Source: Clostridiales bacterium Firm_18 (lineage in GTDB: Bacteria; Bacillota; Clostridia; Monoglobales; Firm-18). Taken from it: DNA of 48,487 nt. Positions within the stretch are counted from its first letter, which is position 1; each line of letters starts with the position of its first letter. Both the position numbers and the translations under genes were made by a program. Location: positions 1 through 48,487 of the forward strand of contig LVAX01000084.1 in assembly GCA_001604215.1 (NCBI GenBank), written 5' to 3'. Below the pieces are notes generated by a model that searched no databases, was not told where the DNA came from, and saw only the letters and a list, made by a program, of their open reading frames with translations. This document shows positions 1 through 8,512 of the stretch, one piece after another.

Positions 1-29
1 ATAAGTTTTTAAAACTTTTTCTTGATTTT

Positions 30-959
30 TTATTGACATTTCTTAGCTGGACATTTCTCACGTTTTCTAAACGGCGTTTTGAACTTTTTAGTCAAAACCC
101 CCTTTTCCTCAAGATGAACATAGCAGTCAATATCGCATGCCCTGCCGCATATTGAGCATTGATAGGCATGCTGTGCTGATGGATAGAAATAAATATTGTC
201 CAATATTTTCCTTGCGGTTTCAGGCGTGACCTTTGCTTTTCCTGCTATTATTTCAAGCCTGTTATCAAATTCTTTAAAAGCATCGGGCGGCATAAAAGGA
301 TTTTTTGTACCGTTTGCCCCGTTATAATACACGGCACATTGCCAAGGGTCCACATTTCCGTCATTATCTATGGCTCCTCCGGGACAGGCAGCAATACATT
401 TACCGCATCCGTCACAAAGGTGAGGCCTGTATACTTCCGCAGGCGGCAGCTTAGCGTCCGTCAAAACAAAACAATAGCTTACCATCGGACCGAACTCATC
501 TGTCAGGAGCGCGCCATGCAGGCCTTTTTCCCCCAGCCCGCACTTTACGGCGGCATCTAAAAAATCCATTTGCAATTCTTTGTCCATTCCCCTGTAAATA
601 CTGTCATAGGCAACTTCGGGATTGGTGCTGTTTTCTTGTGCCATAATTTGCTGGTGGCGTCTTTGAGGAAGGGCAAGGTACCCTTGTTCTTCAAGCTCAC
701 AAGCCACCCGAAGCTGTGCCATGGGCATTATGGTTTCCTCCATGTTTTCAACCGCCATGGTCGTGTATTGATAATATGTACTTCCTTCCTCAATACCGCG
801 GTATGCCCCTCGGGGTATTCTAAATGCAAGACCTATTACCGTTTTTGTTTCGGGTAGCAATTTGAATATATTATTGTCCCTGTCAAACCTTTCGGCGGGG
901 GCAAAGCCTATAATATCCGCCTCGCATTTTTTGGCTGTCGATATAATTTTATTTTCCAT
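30..959 (-). CDS. COG1600-type (QueG-like) 4Fe-4S protein, paralog 1
   Basis: Predicted soluble iron-sulfur reductase of the COG1600 superfamily, which includes epoxyqueuosine reductase; the substrate is unknown. The protein has a ferredoxin-type motif CDGCGKCIAACPGG in the second half, a further Cys in a WQCAVYY context, and a C-terminal Cys cluster (CSICGRACDIDC), enough for two 4Fe-4S clusters. The open frame begins at 965, but the AAGAGGTG ribosome site is only 2 bases from that ATG and 8 bases from the ATG at 959, so 959 is the better start (309 residues). It overlaps the end of the next upstream gene by 11 bases and is the last gene of a four-gene operon. Family membership is fairly sure. 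True QueG activity is doubtful, because three non-identical copies sit together and none lies beside a queuosine gene. Confidence 0.7.
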   Translation of the reverse strand: MENKIISTAKKCEADIIGFAPAERFDRDNNIFKLLPETKTVIGLAFRIPRGAYRGIEEGSTYYQYTTMAVENMEETIMPMAQLRVACELEEQGYLALPQRRHQQIMAQENSTNPEVAYDSIYRGMDKELQMDFLDAAVKCGLGEKGLHGALLTDEFGPMVSYCFVLTDAKLPPAEVYRPHLCDGCGKCIAACPGGAIDNDGNVDPWQCAVYYNGANGTKNPFMPPDAFKEFDNRLEIIAGKAKVTPETARKILDNIYFYPSAQHAYQCSICGRACDIDCYVHLEEKGVLTKKFKTPFRKREKCPAKKCQ

Positions 960-1854
960 CGGCATACACCTCTTTTAAATGTTTATAACAAGCTATATCA
1001 CACTTCCTGCCGCAAAGGCACGGCGCATATCCCCATTGGATTTTGGGCAGAAAATTTATTTCTTTAAATATTGCCTGGGCAGAAACCGGGTCAAATCTTT
1101 TCCTGCCGTCTAATACAGCGTCTCTTTCAGGATGATTTTTTAAAAAATCATCATTCATAAAGGGATTTGACCTATGGACTCCTTTATAGTAAACAGCACA
1201 CTGCCAAGTATCAAGCCCCATTTCGCCGATTGCGCCTCCGGGACAGGCCTTTGAGCACTCGCCGCACCCGTCGCACATATTTTCTTTTAGTTCCTCGTCA
1301 TACTCCAAAGGCGCGTCTGTTATTATAAAGCAATAACGAATAAACGGCCCATACCTTTTGCTTAATATCCTGCCGCTTAATCCCCGCTTTCCTATACCAC
1401 AGGCTTTTGCCGCTTTGCCAAAGTCTATAATAACTTCGGGCGCGGGTTTGCCTTCCTCAACCGGCACTGAATGTATAAGCTCATATGTATCCATAACCTC
1501 GGGATTGGTGGTTTTATCCCCCTGTACCCTTAAATTCGGTACAGTCTTTTGCAGGCATGCATCATAGCCTGAGTCTTCGATAATTGCCCCCATTTTAAGC
1601 AGAAATATTTCAGCCATTTCTTCATCTATGTATTTTACGCCCATGGTAGTGTACGTATAATACTGTACATTTCTTTCCATGGCATGGTATAATGCTTTTG
1701 GAACGGCAAACCCGAATCCGATAATACTTTTTGCTTTGGGTAATATCACTTTGGGGTCCTTTTGCGGGTTTTCCTCCTTATATAACCTGCCAATGCCGCA
1801 TACGGCTGCCCCGAGTTCCATTGCCTTTTTCTTTATAAATTCGCTGTTTAGCAT
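949..1854 (-). CDS. COG1600-type (QueG-like) 4Fe-4S protein, paralog 2
   Basis: A 301-residue paralog of the neighbouring gene with the same architecture: an N-terminal alpha/beta region beginning with a GAAVCGIGRL stretch, a ferredoxin motif CDGCGECSKACPGG, a WQCAVYYKG segment, and a C-terminal CLCGRKCDIACYKH cluster. It probably carries two 4Fe-4S clusters and acts in cytoplasmic electron transfer or as a reductase. The ATG at 1854 is preceded by GAAAGGAA. The stop lies inside the start region of the downstream paralog, so translation is probably coupled. Conservation of all Cys motifs argues that it is functional rather than a relic. The substrate is unknown. Confidence 0.7.
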   Translation of the reverse strand: MLNSEFIKKKAMELGAAVCGIGRLYKEENPQKDPKVILPKAKSIIGFGFAVPKALYHAMERNVQYYTYTTMGVKYIDEEMAEIFLLKMGAIIEDSGYDACLQKTVPNLRVQGDKTTNPEVMDTYELIHSVPVEEGKPAPEVIIDFGKAAKACGIGKRGLSGRILSKRYGPFIRYCFIITDAPLEYDEELKENMCDGCGECSKACPGGAIGEMGLDTWQCAVYYKGVHRSNPFMNDDFLKNHPERDAVLDGRKRFDPVSAQAIFKEINFLPKIQWGYAPCLCGRKCDIACYKHLKEVYADGK

Positions 1855-1874
1855 AATACATTTTCCTTTCTGAT

Positions 1875-2954
1875 TTATCGGTCAAGCCTCCAGGGCTTCT
1901 TTGTGCGAAGCGGATTTTTAAACCGCCCTTCCAGACAACCGCCCTTTTTCTCCAAAGCGCTCACGCATGCCCTGATACAACCGCCGCATTTTGCCATGTT
2001 ATAACCAACCCAGCTTGGAAAATACTTTTGCAAAGCAGTGTATATTTTTATTATCTCCTGTTCGTTGGCTATATCGGTGACCCCTTCCATTAAATCAAAG
2101 CTTCCGCTTTCGTTTTTATCCCACACTTCTTTTGGAACAAAAGGATTGTAATGCCTGCCTGCGTGGGTATAAAAAGCATAACAACGCCACATGTCAATAT
2201 CTCCCCACTCGCATATTTTACCGTCAATATTAACCGATATGGCTTTGCCGGAATTAATAGGAGGAATGCAGCCTCCGGGACATTCCCTGACGCAAGCCCC
2301 GCACTTTCTGCATAAAGGCTCACCGCTGTACATCTCATCATATTCCAGCTGTGCATCGGTAAGAATAAATGCCAAACGCTGCATAGGGCCGAATTTCCCC
2401 GTCAGCAGCATTTTGCTCCAGCCTATTTCCCCTAAGCCGCAGGCAACTGCCGCAAGCCTGAACTGAAACTGCAAATCCGGCGCAACGCTTCCTTCCCTTA
2501 CAGGCCGGGTAAATTGCACGTTCCTATGGTGAGCGGCAGCCGTTTTCGCATGCTCAATTACTTCAATCTGCTCCTCAGGGGACAGATTGCTGCCGGGACT
2601 TCCGTCCATGTCGGAAACAACACCCCTTGCACCTGTGTTGCGATAAACAAATGCCTCATATCCTGCATCCTCAATTACCTTGCTGACATGGTACAAAACC
2701 GCGGGGGCAAAAATTTCATTAATTCCGCCGTATGACATGGACGGATACTGAAAAAACTGTGTTCCCTCTTCAATGCCCCGCTGGACTCCGCGAGGTATCC
2801 TAAATACAAAGCCGATAATGCTTTTTGCTTCAGGAAACAAAAACTGAGGGTTCATCTCGTCAGGGGCTCCGTCAAACCTTGACACAGGGCCTATACCGCA
2901 CATATCCGCTCCTGCTGATAATGCGGCTTCTTTAATCATACTGCTTGTCAACAT
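1875..2954 (-). CDS. COG1600-type (QueG-like) 4Fe-4S protein, paralog 3 (long form)
   Basis: A 359-residue paralog with extra sequence compared with the two downstream copies: an insertion after the first third (SDMDGSPGSN region) and another between the ferredoxin motif CRKCGACVRECPGG and the Cys-containing MWRCYAFY segment. The C-terminal cluster is CGGCIRACVSALEKK. The start ATG overlaps the stop of the upstream U32-like gene by 7 bases and has a GGAGGAAGG site, so the two are translationally coupled. Known for the family: COG1600 enzymes are two-cluster reductases, and some members bind cobalamin. Cobalamin binding here is not visible from sequence and is only a possibility. Confidence 0.7.
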   Translation of the reverse strand: MLTSSMIKEAALSAGADMCGIGPVSRFDGAPDEMNPQFLFPEAKSIIGFVFRIPRGVQRGIEEGTQFFQYPSMSYGGINEIFAPAVLYHVSKVIEDAGYEAFVYRNTGARGVVSDMDGSPGSNLSPEEQIEVIEHAKTAAAHHRNVQFTRPVREGSVAPDLQFQFRLAAVACGLGEIGWSKMLLTGKFGPMQRLAFILTDAQLEYDEMYSGEPLCRKCGACVRECPGGCIPPINSGKAISVNIDGKICEWGDIDMWRCYAFYTHAGRHYNPFVPKEVWDKNESGSFDLMEGVTDIANEQEIIKIYTALQKYFPSWVGYNMAKCGGCIRACVSALEKKGGCLEGRFKNPLRTKKPWRLDR

Positions 2955-3889
2955 ATTCCTTCCTCCAGTTTTACCAATCTCAACGGATTCCCGTTTTCTA
3001 TCACATACGGATATATATTATGGGCAGGTTCCAGTAAATCAAGAATGTTTCCGCTGTATTTTTGGTTTATATAACTTTTTAGCACCGTTTGCGGTGTTTT
3101 GTGCACACGAGTCGCAAGTTTTGCCGCTTTAAAATAAGGCTCATACAAGGCCATATCCTCGGGACGGATAAAATTTGTATCTTTAATAAGGCTTACATAT
3201 TTTTTTTCATCTTGCAAATATTTTTTGCATACCCCTTCAAAGGAAAAAACGTTGTCCATCTTGGATATTTCCGCTTCATGCGATACAAGATTATCATGGA
3301 ACGTGCGGGCACTGCAAAAATTCAAGCAGCCGCTGTTTGCCAGAATGTACAGTTGTTTGCCGTTTTCATCGCACCAGTTTTTAAGCTCTGTTATTTTTTC
3401 AAAATTCCTGTTATATTCACGCTGCATATAATAGCTGTCGAAATATTCCGCAACATAATCCATACCCTGAATTGTGCCTATGGACATATTTACGGATGCT
3501 CTTACCTCCAAGCCTTCAAAATTAGATTTAATAAATTTAGCAATTAGCGGGGACGTAACCGTCATGGAATTCAGCCCAAAGTTAGTGAATATATAATCTA
3601 TTGTATCGCCCATCCTGTTGTAAAACGAACGTGAAAGGCTTTCCGCACCGTAACAGTTGCCATTAAACAATAAATTCAACCTTACGCCTTCGTTAGACAT
3701 ATGTCGAAGCACTTCGATTTGCCTTTGCTGGAGTTCCCATGGCAAAAAACGGGAGCTTTCCACCTGGCTGTTTCTCCCGTTAGGAAAATCACCCCAAGAA
3801 AAATATACTTCAAATATGTATTCTTTGTTCTCTGCAATGCATTCCAAAAAATCATCATTTGTAAATTGCAGGCCTGCCATGTATTGCAC
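2948..3889 (-). CDS. U32-peptidase-like TIM-barrel family protein
   Basis: A 313-residue soluble protein and first gene of the operon with the three iron-sulfur paralogs. The middle and C-terminal parts follow the U32/PrtC/UbiU layout: a 'neighbouring beta strand then recalled surface' pattern (TVTSPLIAKFIKS, then VRASVNMSIG, then YYMQREYNRN), followed by a Cys-containing strand (ILANSGCLNFCSARTFHDN). U32 members usually act in tRNA or quinone hydroxylation, or as collagenase-like proteins, and many carry an iron-sulfur cluster. The classical U32 signature is not intact, so this is a distant relative. The start is a GTG at 3889 with GGGGGAA upstream; an ATG follows at 3880. Function is not assigned. 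Confidence 0.5.
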   Translation of the reverse strand: MQYMAGLQFTNDDFLECIAENKEYIFEVYFSWGDFPNGRNSQVESSRFLPWELQQRQIEVLRHMSNEGVRLNLLFNGNCYGAESLSRSFYNRMGDTIDYIFTNFGLNSMTVTSPLIAKFIKSNFEGLEVRASVNMSIGTIQGMDYVAEYFDSYYMQREYNRNFEKITELKNWCDENGKQLYILANSGCLNFCSARTFHDNLVSHEAEISKMDNVFSFEGVCKKYLQDEKKYVSLIKDTNFIRPEDMALYEPYFKAAKLATRVHKTPQTVLKSYINQKYSGNILDLLEPAHNIYPYVIENGNPLRLVKLEEGIC

Positions 3890-3924
3890 GATGGTTCCCC
3901 CAATCCGAAGTTATATGTTGATTT

Positions 3925-3942
3925 TATCATTTTTAAATGATA
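3925..3942. promoter_or_regulatory. Perfect 8-bp inverted repeat in divergent promoter region
   Basis: TATCATTT-TT-AAATGATA lies in the 113-bp gap between the minus-strand iron-sulfur operon and the plus-strand AraC gene. A symmetric site in a short divergent region is a natural place for a regulator to control both directions. AraC proteins usually prefer direct repeats, so another factor could be the binder. Confidence 0.4.
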
Positions 3943-4002
3943 TCATAAAGATATAAAACAAACACAAACTTTAACAAATCAAACATTAAAGAGGTGTATA
4001 AT

Positions 4003-4851
4003 ATGCAGATATCCGAAATAAATCCTTTTGTAAGATTCGCACAGAATATTTTTTATAAATCTGATAATAATCCTGCATATGTGCAGGACTGCAGGTTGTT
4101 TTACATACTTTCGGGCGTGGCGGACATATTTATTGAAAACCAACATTACAAACTTATGCCAAACTCGGTATTCTACTGTACCGCAGGCAGTGAATACAAT
4201 ATTGTATCCAAGGATGGAATGTCTTTAATTTCGTTAAATTTTGATTTAACACAATCAAATAACAATCTTAAGGATTTTTTATCTCCCGTAAGTGTTTTAA
4301 ACAACCCTATAACAAACAAAACTACCCCTGTAATTATTAAAGACAGTAATTTTTTACATAGACACATATTCCTTTCCGACGGAAAAGAATTATACCAATT
4401 AATACATAACATACAAACAGAATTCTCTCAGCAGAAAATATTTTTCAGGGAAAAATGCAGTTCTATGTTAAAAACAATTCTGATAGACATGCATAGAATA
4501 GAACCGACTAAATCAAAAAATGCGATAGAAGTTGTAGAGTTTCTGCTATCGTACATATCGGAAAACTTTACCGAAAACTTATCCAATAAAAAACTTGCGG
4601 CACTTACCGGATACCATGAATATCACCTGAATCGTATATTTAAAAGGCTTACAGGCTCAAGTATACACCAATATATCATAAGACTGAGAATAAACGAGGC
4701 AAAAAGATTGACGGCAAACACCGATTTGCCCCTGAATTTGATAGCGGAAAAATCAGGCTTTACAAGTGACACTTATTTCTCCGCTTATTTTAAAAAAGAA
4801 ACAAAAATGACGCCATCCGAATACAGAAATAAATTTAAAAATATGATATGA
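4003..4851 (+). CDS. AraC-family transcriptional regulator
   Basis: Cytoplasmic DNA-binding regulator of 282 residues. The N-terminal half looks like the cupin-type ligand domain of AraC proteins (LFYILSGVADIFIENQHYKLMPN). The C-terminal ~100 residues are a two-HTH AraC domain ending in the usual FTSDTYFSAYFKKETKMTPSEYR signature. The frame is open from a GTG at 3994, but the ribosome site AAAGAGGTG overlaps that codon and is 6 bases from the ATG at 4003, which is therefore chosen. It is transcribed divergently from the U32-like/iron-sulfur operon and probably regulates it. A terminator follows the gene. Confidence 0.9.
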   Translation: MQISEINPFVRFAQNIFYKSDNNPAYVQDCRLFYILSGVADIFIENQHYKLMPNSVFYCTAGSEYNIVSKDGMSLISLNFDLTQSNNNLKDFLSPVSVLNNPITNKTTPVIIKDSNFLHRHIFLSDGKELYQLIHNIQTEFSQQKIFFREKCSSMLKTILIDMHRIEPTKSKNAIEVVEFLLSYISENFTENLSNKKLAALTGYHEYHLNRIFKRLTGSSIHQYIIRLRINEAKRLTANTDLPLNLIAEKSGFTSDTYFSAYFKKETKMTPSEYRNKFKNMI

Positions 4852-4903
4852 TAAAATAAAGCTCAAAATAATTTGAAATGTATCACTCATTTCGAGCCTG
4901 TTC

Positions 4904-4940
4904 GAGAGATTACTCCTTCATGTGGGGTCCTCTCTTTTTT
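4904..4940 (+). terminator. Rho-independent terminator after araC-type gene
   Basis: Stem GAGAG/CTCTC with an inner ACTCC/GGGGT helix (4904-4934), followed by a run of T residues. It lies between the convergent AraC gene and the GH20-like gene. Confidence 0.6.
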
Positions 4941-4942
4941 TA

Positions 4943-6901
4943 TTATATGCCTCTATTTCTGACAATTGTAATTTTATCAACAAATACCCTGTCTTTATAT
5001 TTATCTAAAATATCTGCTTCGACCTTTACAACATTTTTAGCTGTCGGTATAACAAGCTTATAAAAAACTTTCCCGTCCTGCAAAACATAATCACAGGTAT
5101 ATGTTGGTTCGATAACCATTTTAGTACCGATCCAATCCTTATCCTGCTCATACCAGTCCGGAAGCATATAACCAATGTTGTGTCCCCATAGGATGGGGTA
5201 TGCTTCTGTTGATTCATCATCGTAATAAATCGTATAACACCCCATGCGGTCCGTTTCATCCGACATGCCGTAGCCGTCGACAAAAGACTTATGAGGAATA
5301 ATTATATCCGTGCCGTGTATAATCTCAATATGCGGTTTGCTTAAAATATCCCTGTTATTGTATTGGAATAAATCATGTGCCACTATGAGCGTGTTATTGG
5401 CGCGCTGTGTTTCTTCAAATTCTCTGTTCCATACCATCATTGATGCATATGCAATGCCGAATAAAACCCCATTTCTCTGCATGTGGCGCTGATCCAGCAT
5501 GCTCCAGTTGGAAATTGATAAACCGTGTACGCCCGCTGCAATTCGTTCAAACCAATTTTCAGATTCTCTGCCGGTATCGAAATTACCATACACACTCCAA
5601 AGATTGTTGTCATGAAAAACTCTGTCCGATTCCTTTTGAAGTCTGTAATACCAATTCATAATTAACAAATCTTTCGGAACAAGATTTATGGCTTTATAGG
5701 TTTCGGGTATGACGGTTAATACCCCACCCTCTGTTTTATCTGCTTCATTTCCCCAGTATTCATTGTAAACAGGGTGTTCTTCCCCAAGATATTCCACCGT
5801 CTTACCACTTGGAATATGCCTCGTTTTTACTAATGCTCCGCCATGGGTATCACCACTTCGATCATCTCTGGCATTTAACAGCTTATCGCCCCATATCATG
5901 GTTTTAATGCCCTTTTGCTTTAGAAAATCGTATATTTTGAAAATATCACCGGCATACATTTCAGCAGGGTCTTTTCCCTTGCATTTGTCACAAATTCCAA
6001 AGCTGTACCATTCATCGTGACCTATATGAATAATACGCGGTTTAAACAGTTCAATCACTTCATTCAGAATATCGAACAGCAATTCATATGACTTGGGGTT
6101 GGACGGACAATATGTGTCAGGCAAAGGGTCGTTTTGATTTTCTGCCAGCTCATGATGATTTATAAGCAGGTAATCACAATGCGATAGGGATGGAACTTCG
6201 GGAATAATTTCTATTCCTCTTTCATCACAGTATTTCTTAAGTTCTGCAAGCTCTGACTGTGAAAGAAAACCGCCGTTTCCGTTTTCACAATGTATACTGT
6301 TTTTGTTCCAAGGCATAGAATGCTGAACATCTAAAGATTTTCCCTGATACTCCTTAAAAATATTACAGTACTCAGCCCATCCGCTGTTAATCTCGGGATG
6401 AGTTTTGTATTCCATAGCCCCCCCGATTTCAAGCACTAAAGTATTGTATCCGTAATACATACATAAGTCGATAAATTTTTTGAAAAAACCAATATGCTCA
6501 CGACCGGGTATGTAAACCTTGACGGCACGGAATTCACATATTGGTACATTATAAAGAATGCCTTTTTCAATTCCGTTGTCGTAGTGCTTTTCTATGGCAC
6601 ATGCCGCGTATCTTTTTCCGTTTTCACTGTCGGAATATACAGTTATGCCCTCATCTTTAACCGAAATGACATAGCTGTCGGCAGCATCGCTGTTAACATC
6701 TCCAAATACTTCTGAAACTTTATCTTTAATTTCGTTATCAATTTCTTTGAAAACAATATTTTCCGTCCCGGCAGCTTCCGCCACAGACAAAATTCGCTGC
6801 TTACAAATTAAATCTGCGTTTTCTATTTTGGCATTTTTACTTATTTTTACTTTTTCGCCACGCAATCCATAATATGTATCATTAATTTTCTTCTCCGACA
6901 T
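4943..6901 (-). CDS. Glycoside hydrolase family 20-like beta-hexosaminidase
   Basis: A 652-residue protein without a signal peptide, hence cytoplasmic. Residues ~30-115 resemble the small alpha/beta domain that precedes GH20 catalytic barrels. The barrel follows, with the family signature IHIGHDEW at residues 291-298; D296-E297 would be the catalytic Asp-Glu pair used in substrate-assisted hydrolysis of N-acetylhexosaminides. The extended C-terminal ~200 residues are not assigned. A ribosome site AAGGTGAG precedes the ATG. The gene sits at the 3' end of the glycan locus next to the PL5-like gene, which suggests that imported oligosaccharides containing N-acetylated or related hexoses are its substrate. 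The exact specificity cannot be read from sequence. Confidence 0.75.
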   Translation of the reverse strand: MSEKKINDTYYGLRGEKVKISKNAKIENADLICKQRILSVAEAAGTENIVFKEIDNEIKDKVSEVFGDVNSDAADSYVISVKDEGITVYSDSENGKRYAACAIEKHYDNGIEKGILYNVPICEFRAVKVYIPGREHIGFFKKFIDLCMYYGYNTLVLEIGGAMEYKTHPEINSGWAEYCNIFKEYQGKSLDVQHSMPWNKNSIHCENGNGGFLSQSELAELKKYCDERGIEIIPEVPSLSHCDYLLINHHELAENQNDPLPDTYCPSNPKSYELLFDILNEVIELFKPRIIHIGHDEWYSFGICDKCKGKDPAEMYAGDIFKIYDFLKQKGIKTMIWGDKLLNARDDRSGDTHGGALVKTRHIPSGKTVEYLGEEHPVYNEYWGNEADKTEGGVLTVIPETYKAINLVPKDLLIMNWYYRLQKESDRVFHDNNLWSVYGNFDTGRESENWFERIAAGVHGLSISNWSMLDQRHMQRNGVLFGIAYASMMVWNREFEETQRANNTLIVAHDLFQYNNRDILSKPHIEIIHGTDIIIPHKSFVDGYGMSDETDRMGCYTIYYDDESTEAYPILWGHNIGYMLPDWYEQDKDWIGTKMVIEPTYTCDYVLQDGKVFYKLVIPTAKNVVKVEADILDKYKDRVFVDKITIVRNRGI

Positions 6902-6996
6902 TTTTTGCTCACCTTCTGTCCCTTAAAGTGTTAAAACCAAGTGAATCTGCTAATACAGTTAAACCATTAATACTAATACAATAGTATTTTTTAGAA

Positions 6997-8151
6997 TTAA
7001 TCTGATGCTCTTTCAAAGCCGGGAAGAACTGCCAACGGCCCCAATATACTAGCAGACCTTATTAGTTTATAATCCTTTCCTCTAAGTTTATTAACCTCAG
7101 CACATTTTTCTATGTTCAGCCTCAACCCTCCAAGCTGAAGACATATAGAATCTCCCCAGAACACTCCTGATATCTGCTGATGATTCCAAAGAAAAGGATT
7201 TTCTAAATACGGTAACATAAATTTAATTCCACATTCCATCCCCTTATTATCGGACGTTTTAAAATTCCATAAATCAACGCCTTTATTATAAGCTATTTCG
7301 CAAATTATTGTTGATGCCTCGAGATTATAGTGATTGTAAGAATAGGAATTTGTTCGTTTTATCTCATCAATAAAACTTCCATCAACATCCATTTGATTTG
7401 GTATTATATGGCTTTTAAACCTTTCAAAGCATTCGTGCATTAATTCTTCATTTTCTATGAATGCAGAAAATGAAGCTACCTGTGTATTCCACCAATTTGC
7501 ATGATTGTTAATATGATTTTTTTCTTCAAGACCTTTTTCACTTGTAGTGAGCCATGTTATGTAGCTTTCAAACCATTTTTTTAATTGAAAAATTTCATTT
7601 TGGTATCTCTCTTCTAAAGAAATGAAACCAGCAGCATAAACCACTCTTATTAGTATAGCTGTCTCAATAATTCCAATGCCTCTACCGTCACATATTCCTC
7701 TGATAGCCTGGCCATATTCAAGATGCGGATTCATTTTTGTTTCTTCATCTAAAAACCATGTGCTAATTAGTTCTACTGCCCGATCAGTATATTTGCTTTT
7801 GTCAAGGTAATAACCTGCCATACTTAAATACATAACTGTTTCCGCCATAGCTCGCATAGCTGTTTCATGATGTATAAATCTATCGGGATTATACTCTCCG
7901 TCCCGTAGAATATATGGTCCTTCAGGGTCTGAAGAATTACACCACCAGTACGGACCTTCGTTATAAAAATCATGTTTATTATTGCTTACCGCAGGGCTTT
8001 TATGATAGGTAACACTCCACGGTCCCAATGCAATAACTTGTTGAGCCTTTCTTTCCAACTCAAACTTAACGTCATTCCATATTCCCTGGCCTTTATCAAT
8101 GTTTTCCTTTATTTGCTGCAAAAACTGTTTATCAACAAAAACCAATGACAT
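6997..8151 (-). CDS. Alginate lyase-like (PL5-type) cytoplasmic lyase
   Basis: A 384-residue all-alpha protein of the alginate lyase superfamily (pfam Alginate_lyase, PL5-like). The typical NNHANWW motif is present near residue 215-222, and further on NSYSYNHYNLEA supplies the conserved Tyr/His region used by these beta-eliminating enzymes. There is no signal peptide, so it acts inside the cell on imported oligosaccharides, unlike most PL5 alginate lyases, which are exported. AAGAGGTG lies 9 bases before the ATG. The true substrate may be another uronate-containing glycan. The neighbouring GH20-like gene and the upstream importer support a role in oligosaccharide processing. Confidence 0.7.
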   Translation of the reverse strand: MSLVFVDKQFLQQIKENIDKGQGIWNDVKFELERKAQQVIALGPWSVTYHKSPAVSNNKHDFYNEGPYWWCNSSDPEGPYILRDGEYNPDRFIHHETAMRAMAETVMYLSMAGYYLDKSKYTDRAVELISTWFLDEETKMNPHLEYGQAIRGICDGRGIGIIETAILIRVVYAAGFISLEERYQNEIFQLKKWFESYITWLTTSEKGLEEKNHINNHANWWNTQVASFSAFIENEELMHECFERFKSHIIPNQMDVDGSFIDEIKRTNSYSYNHYNLEASTIICEIAYNKGVDLWNFKTSDNKGMECGIKFMLPYLENPFLWNHQQISGVFWGDSICLQLGGLRLNIEKCAEVNKLRGKDYKLIRSASILGPLAVLPGFERASD

Positions 8152-8200
8152 CTTTTGACACCTCTTAAAATAAACTTCTCTATCAAAAATAGCATATTAA

Positions 8201-8410
8201 AACTTTAAGCTTATAAATTGCCTCAACAAAAAAGTAATCTCCATAGAAGATCGGGGGGGCGTACCCTGTGAAAGCGCCACCGTAAAGGTCACGGCGGCGC
8301 TTTACAACAGAATTCCCGGTACTGTCGTTAGTGTCACAGCAAACTCTCCTGAGGAAAATGTATTTACTGTGGATGGAAAGAGTTTTCTTCTGTTGGATGT
8401 GGACCCGTGA
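8201..8410 (+). pseudogene. Orphan 3' fragment of an exported-type protein
   Basis: On the plus strand, against the direction of both neighbours, a frame open from 8201 to TGA at 8408-8410 encodes a beta-rich tail with amino-acid-like composition (…ATVKVTAALYNRIPGTVV… ending …LLLDVDP). It has no ATG, GTG or TTG with a ribosome site, so it appears to be the remnant 3' end of a deleted gene. After the TGA the same frame stays open to about 8538, which may mean the TGA is a nonsense mutation in a longer relic. No family is recognised. The minus-strand frame over this stretch looks non-coding. Confidence 0.4.
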
Positions 8411-8512
8411 AACGAAGCTACCCCTCAAAGTCCACATCCCGATACCAAATTTTTGGTTTTCGCCAAAGAAACATATGGCGCCCAAAATATGCATTATTTA
8501 AACCGACTTTTA

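Noticed and set aside
3890..4002. Cobalamin riboswitch upstream of the COG1600 operon
   Set aside because: The divergent gap is only 113 bp and contains no B12-box-like sequence; a riboswitch would not fit.
8183..8494. 103-codon minus-strand frame between the PL5-like and DUF4832 genes
   Set aside because: Cys/Arg/Phe-rich translation without coding character; the plus-strand fragment on the same DNA is more convincing.
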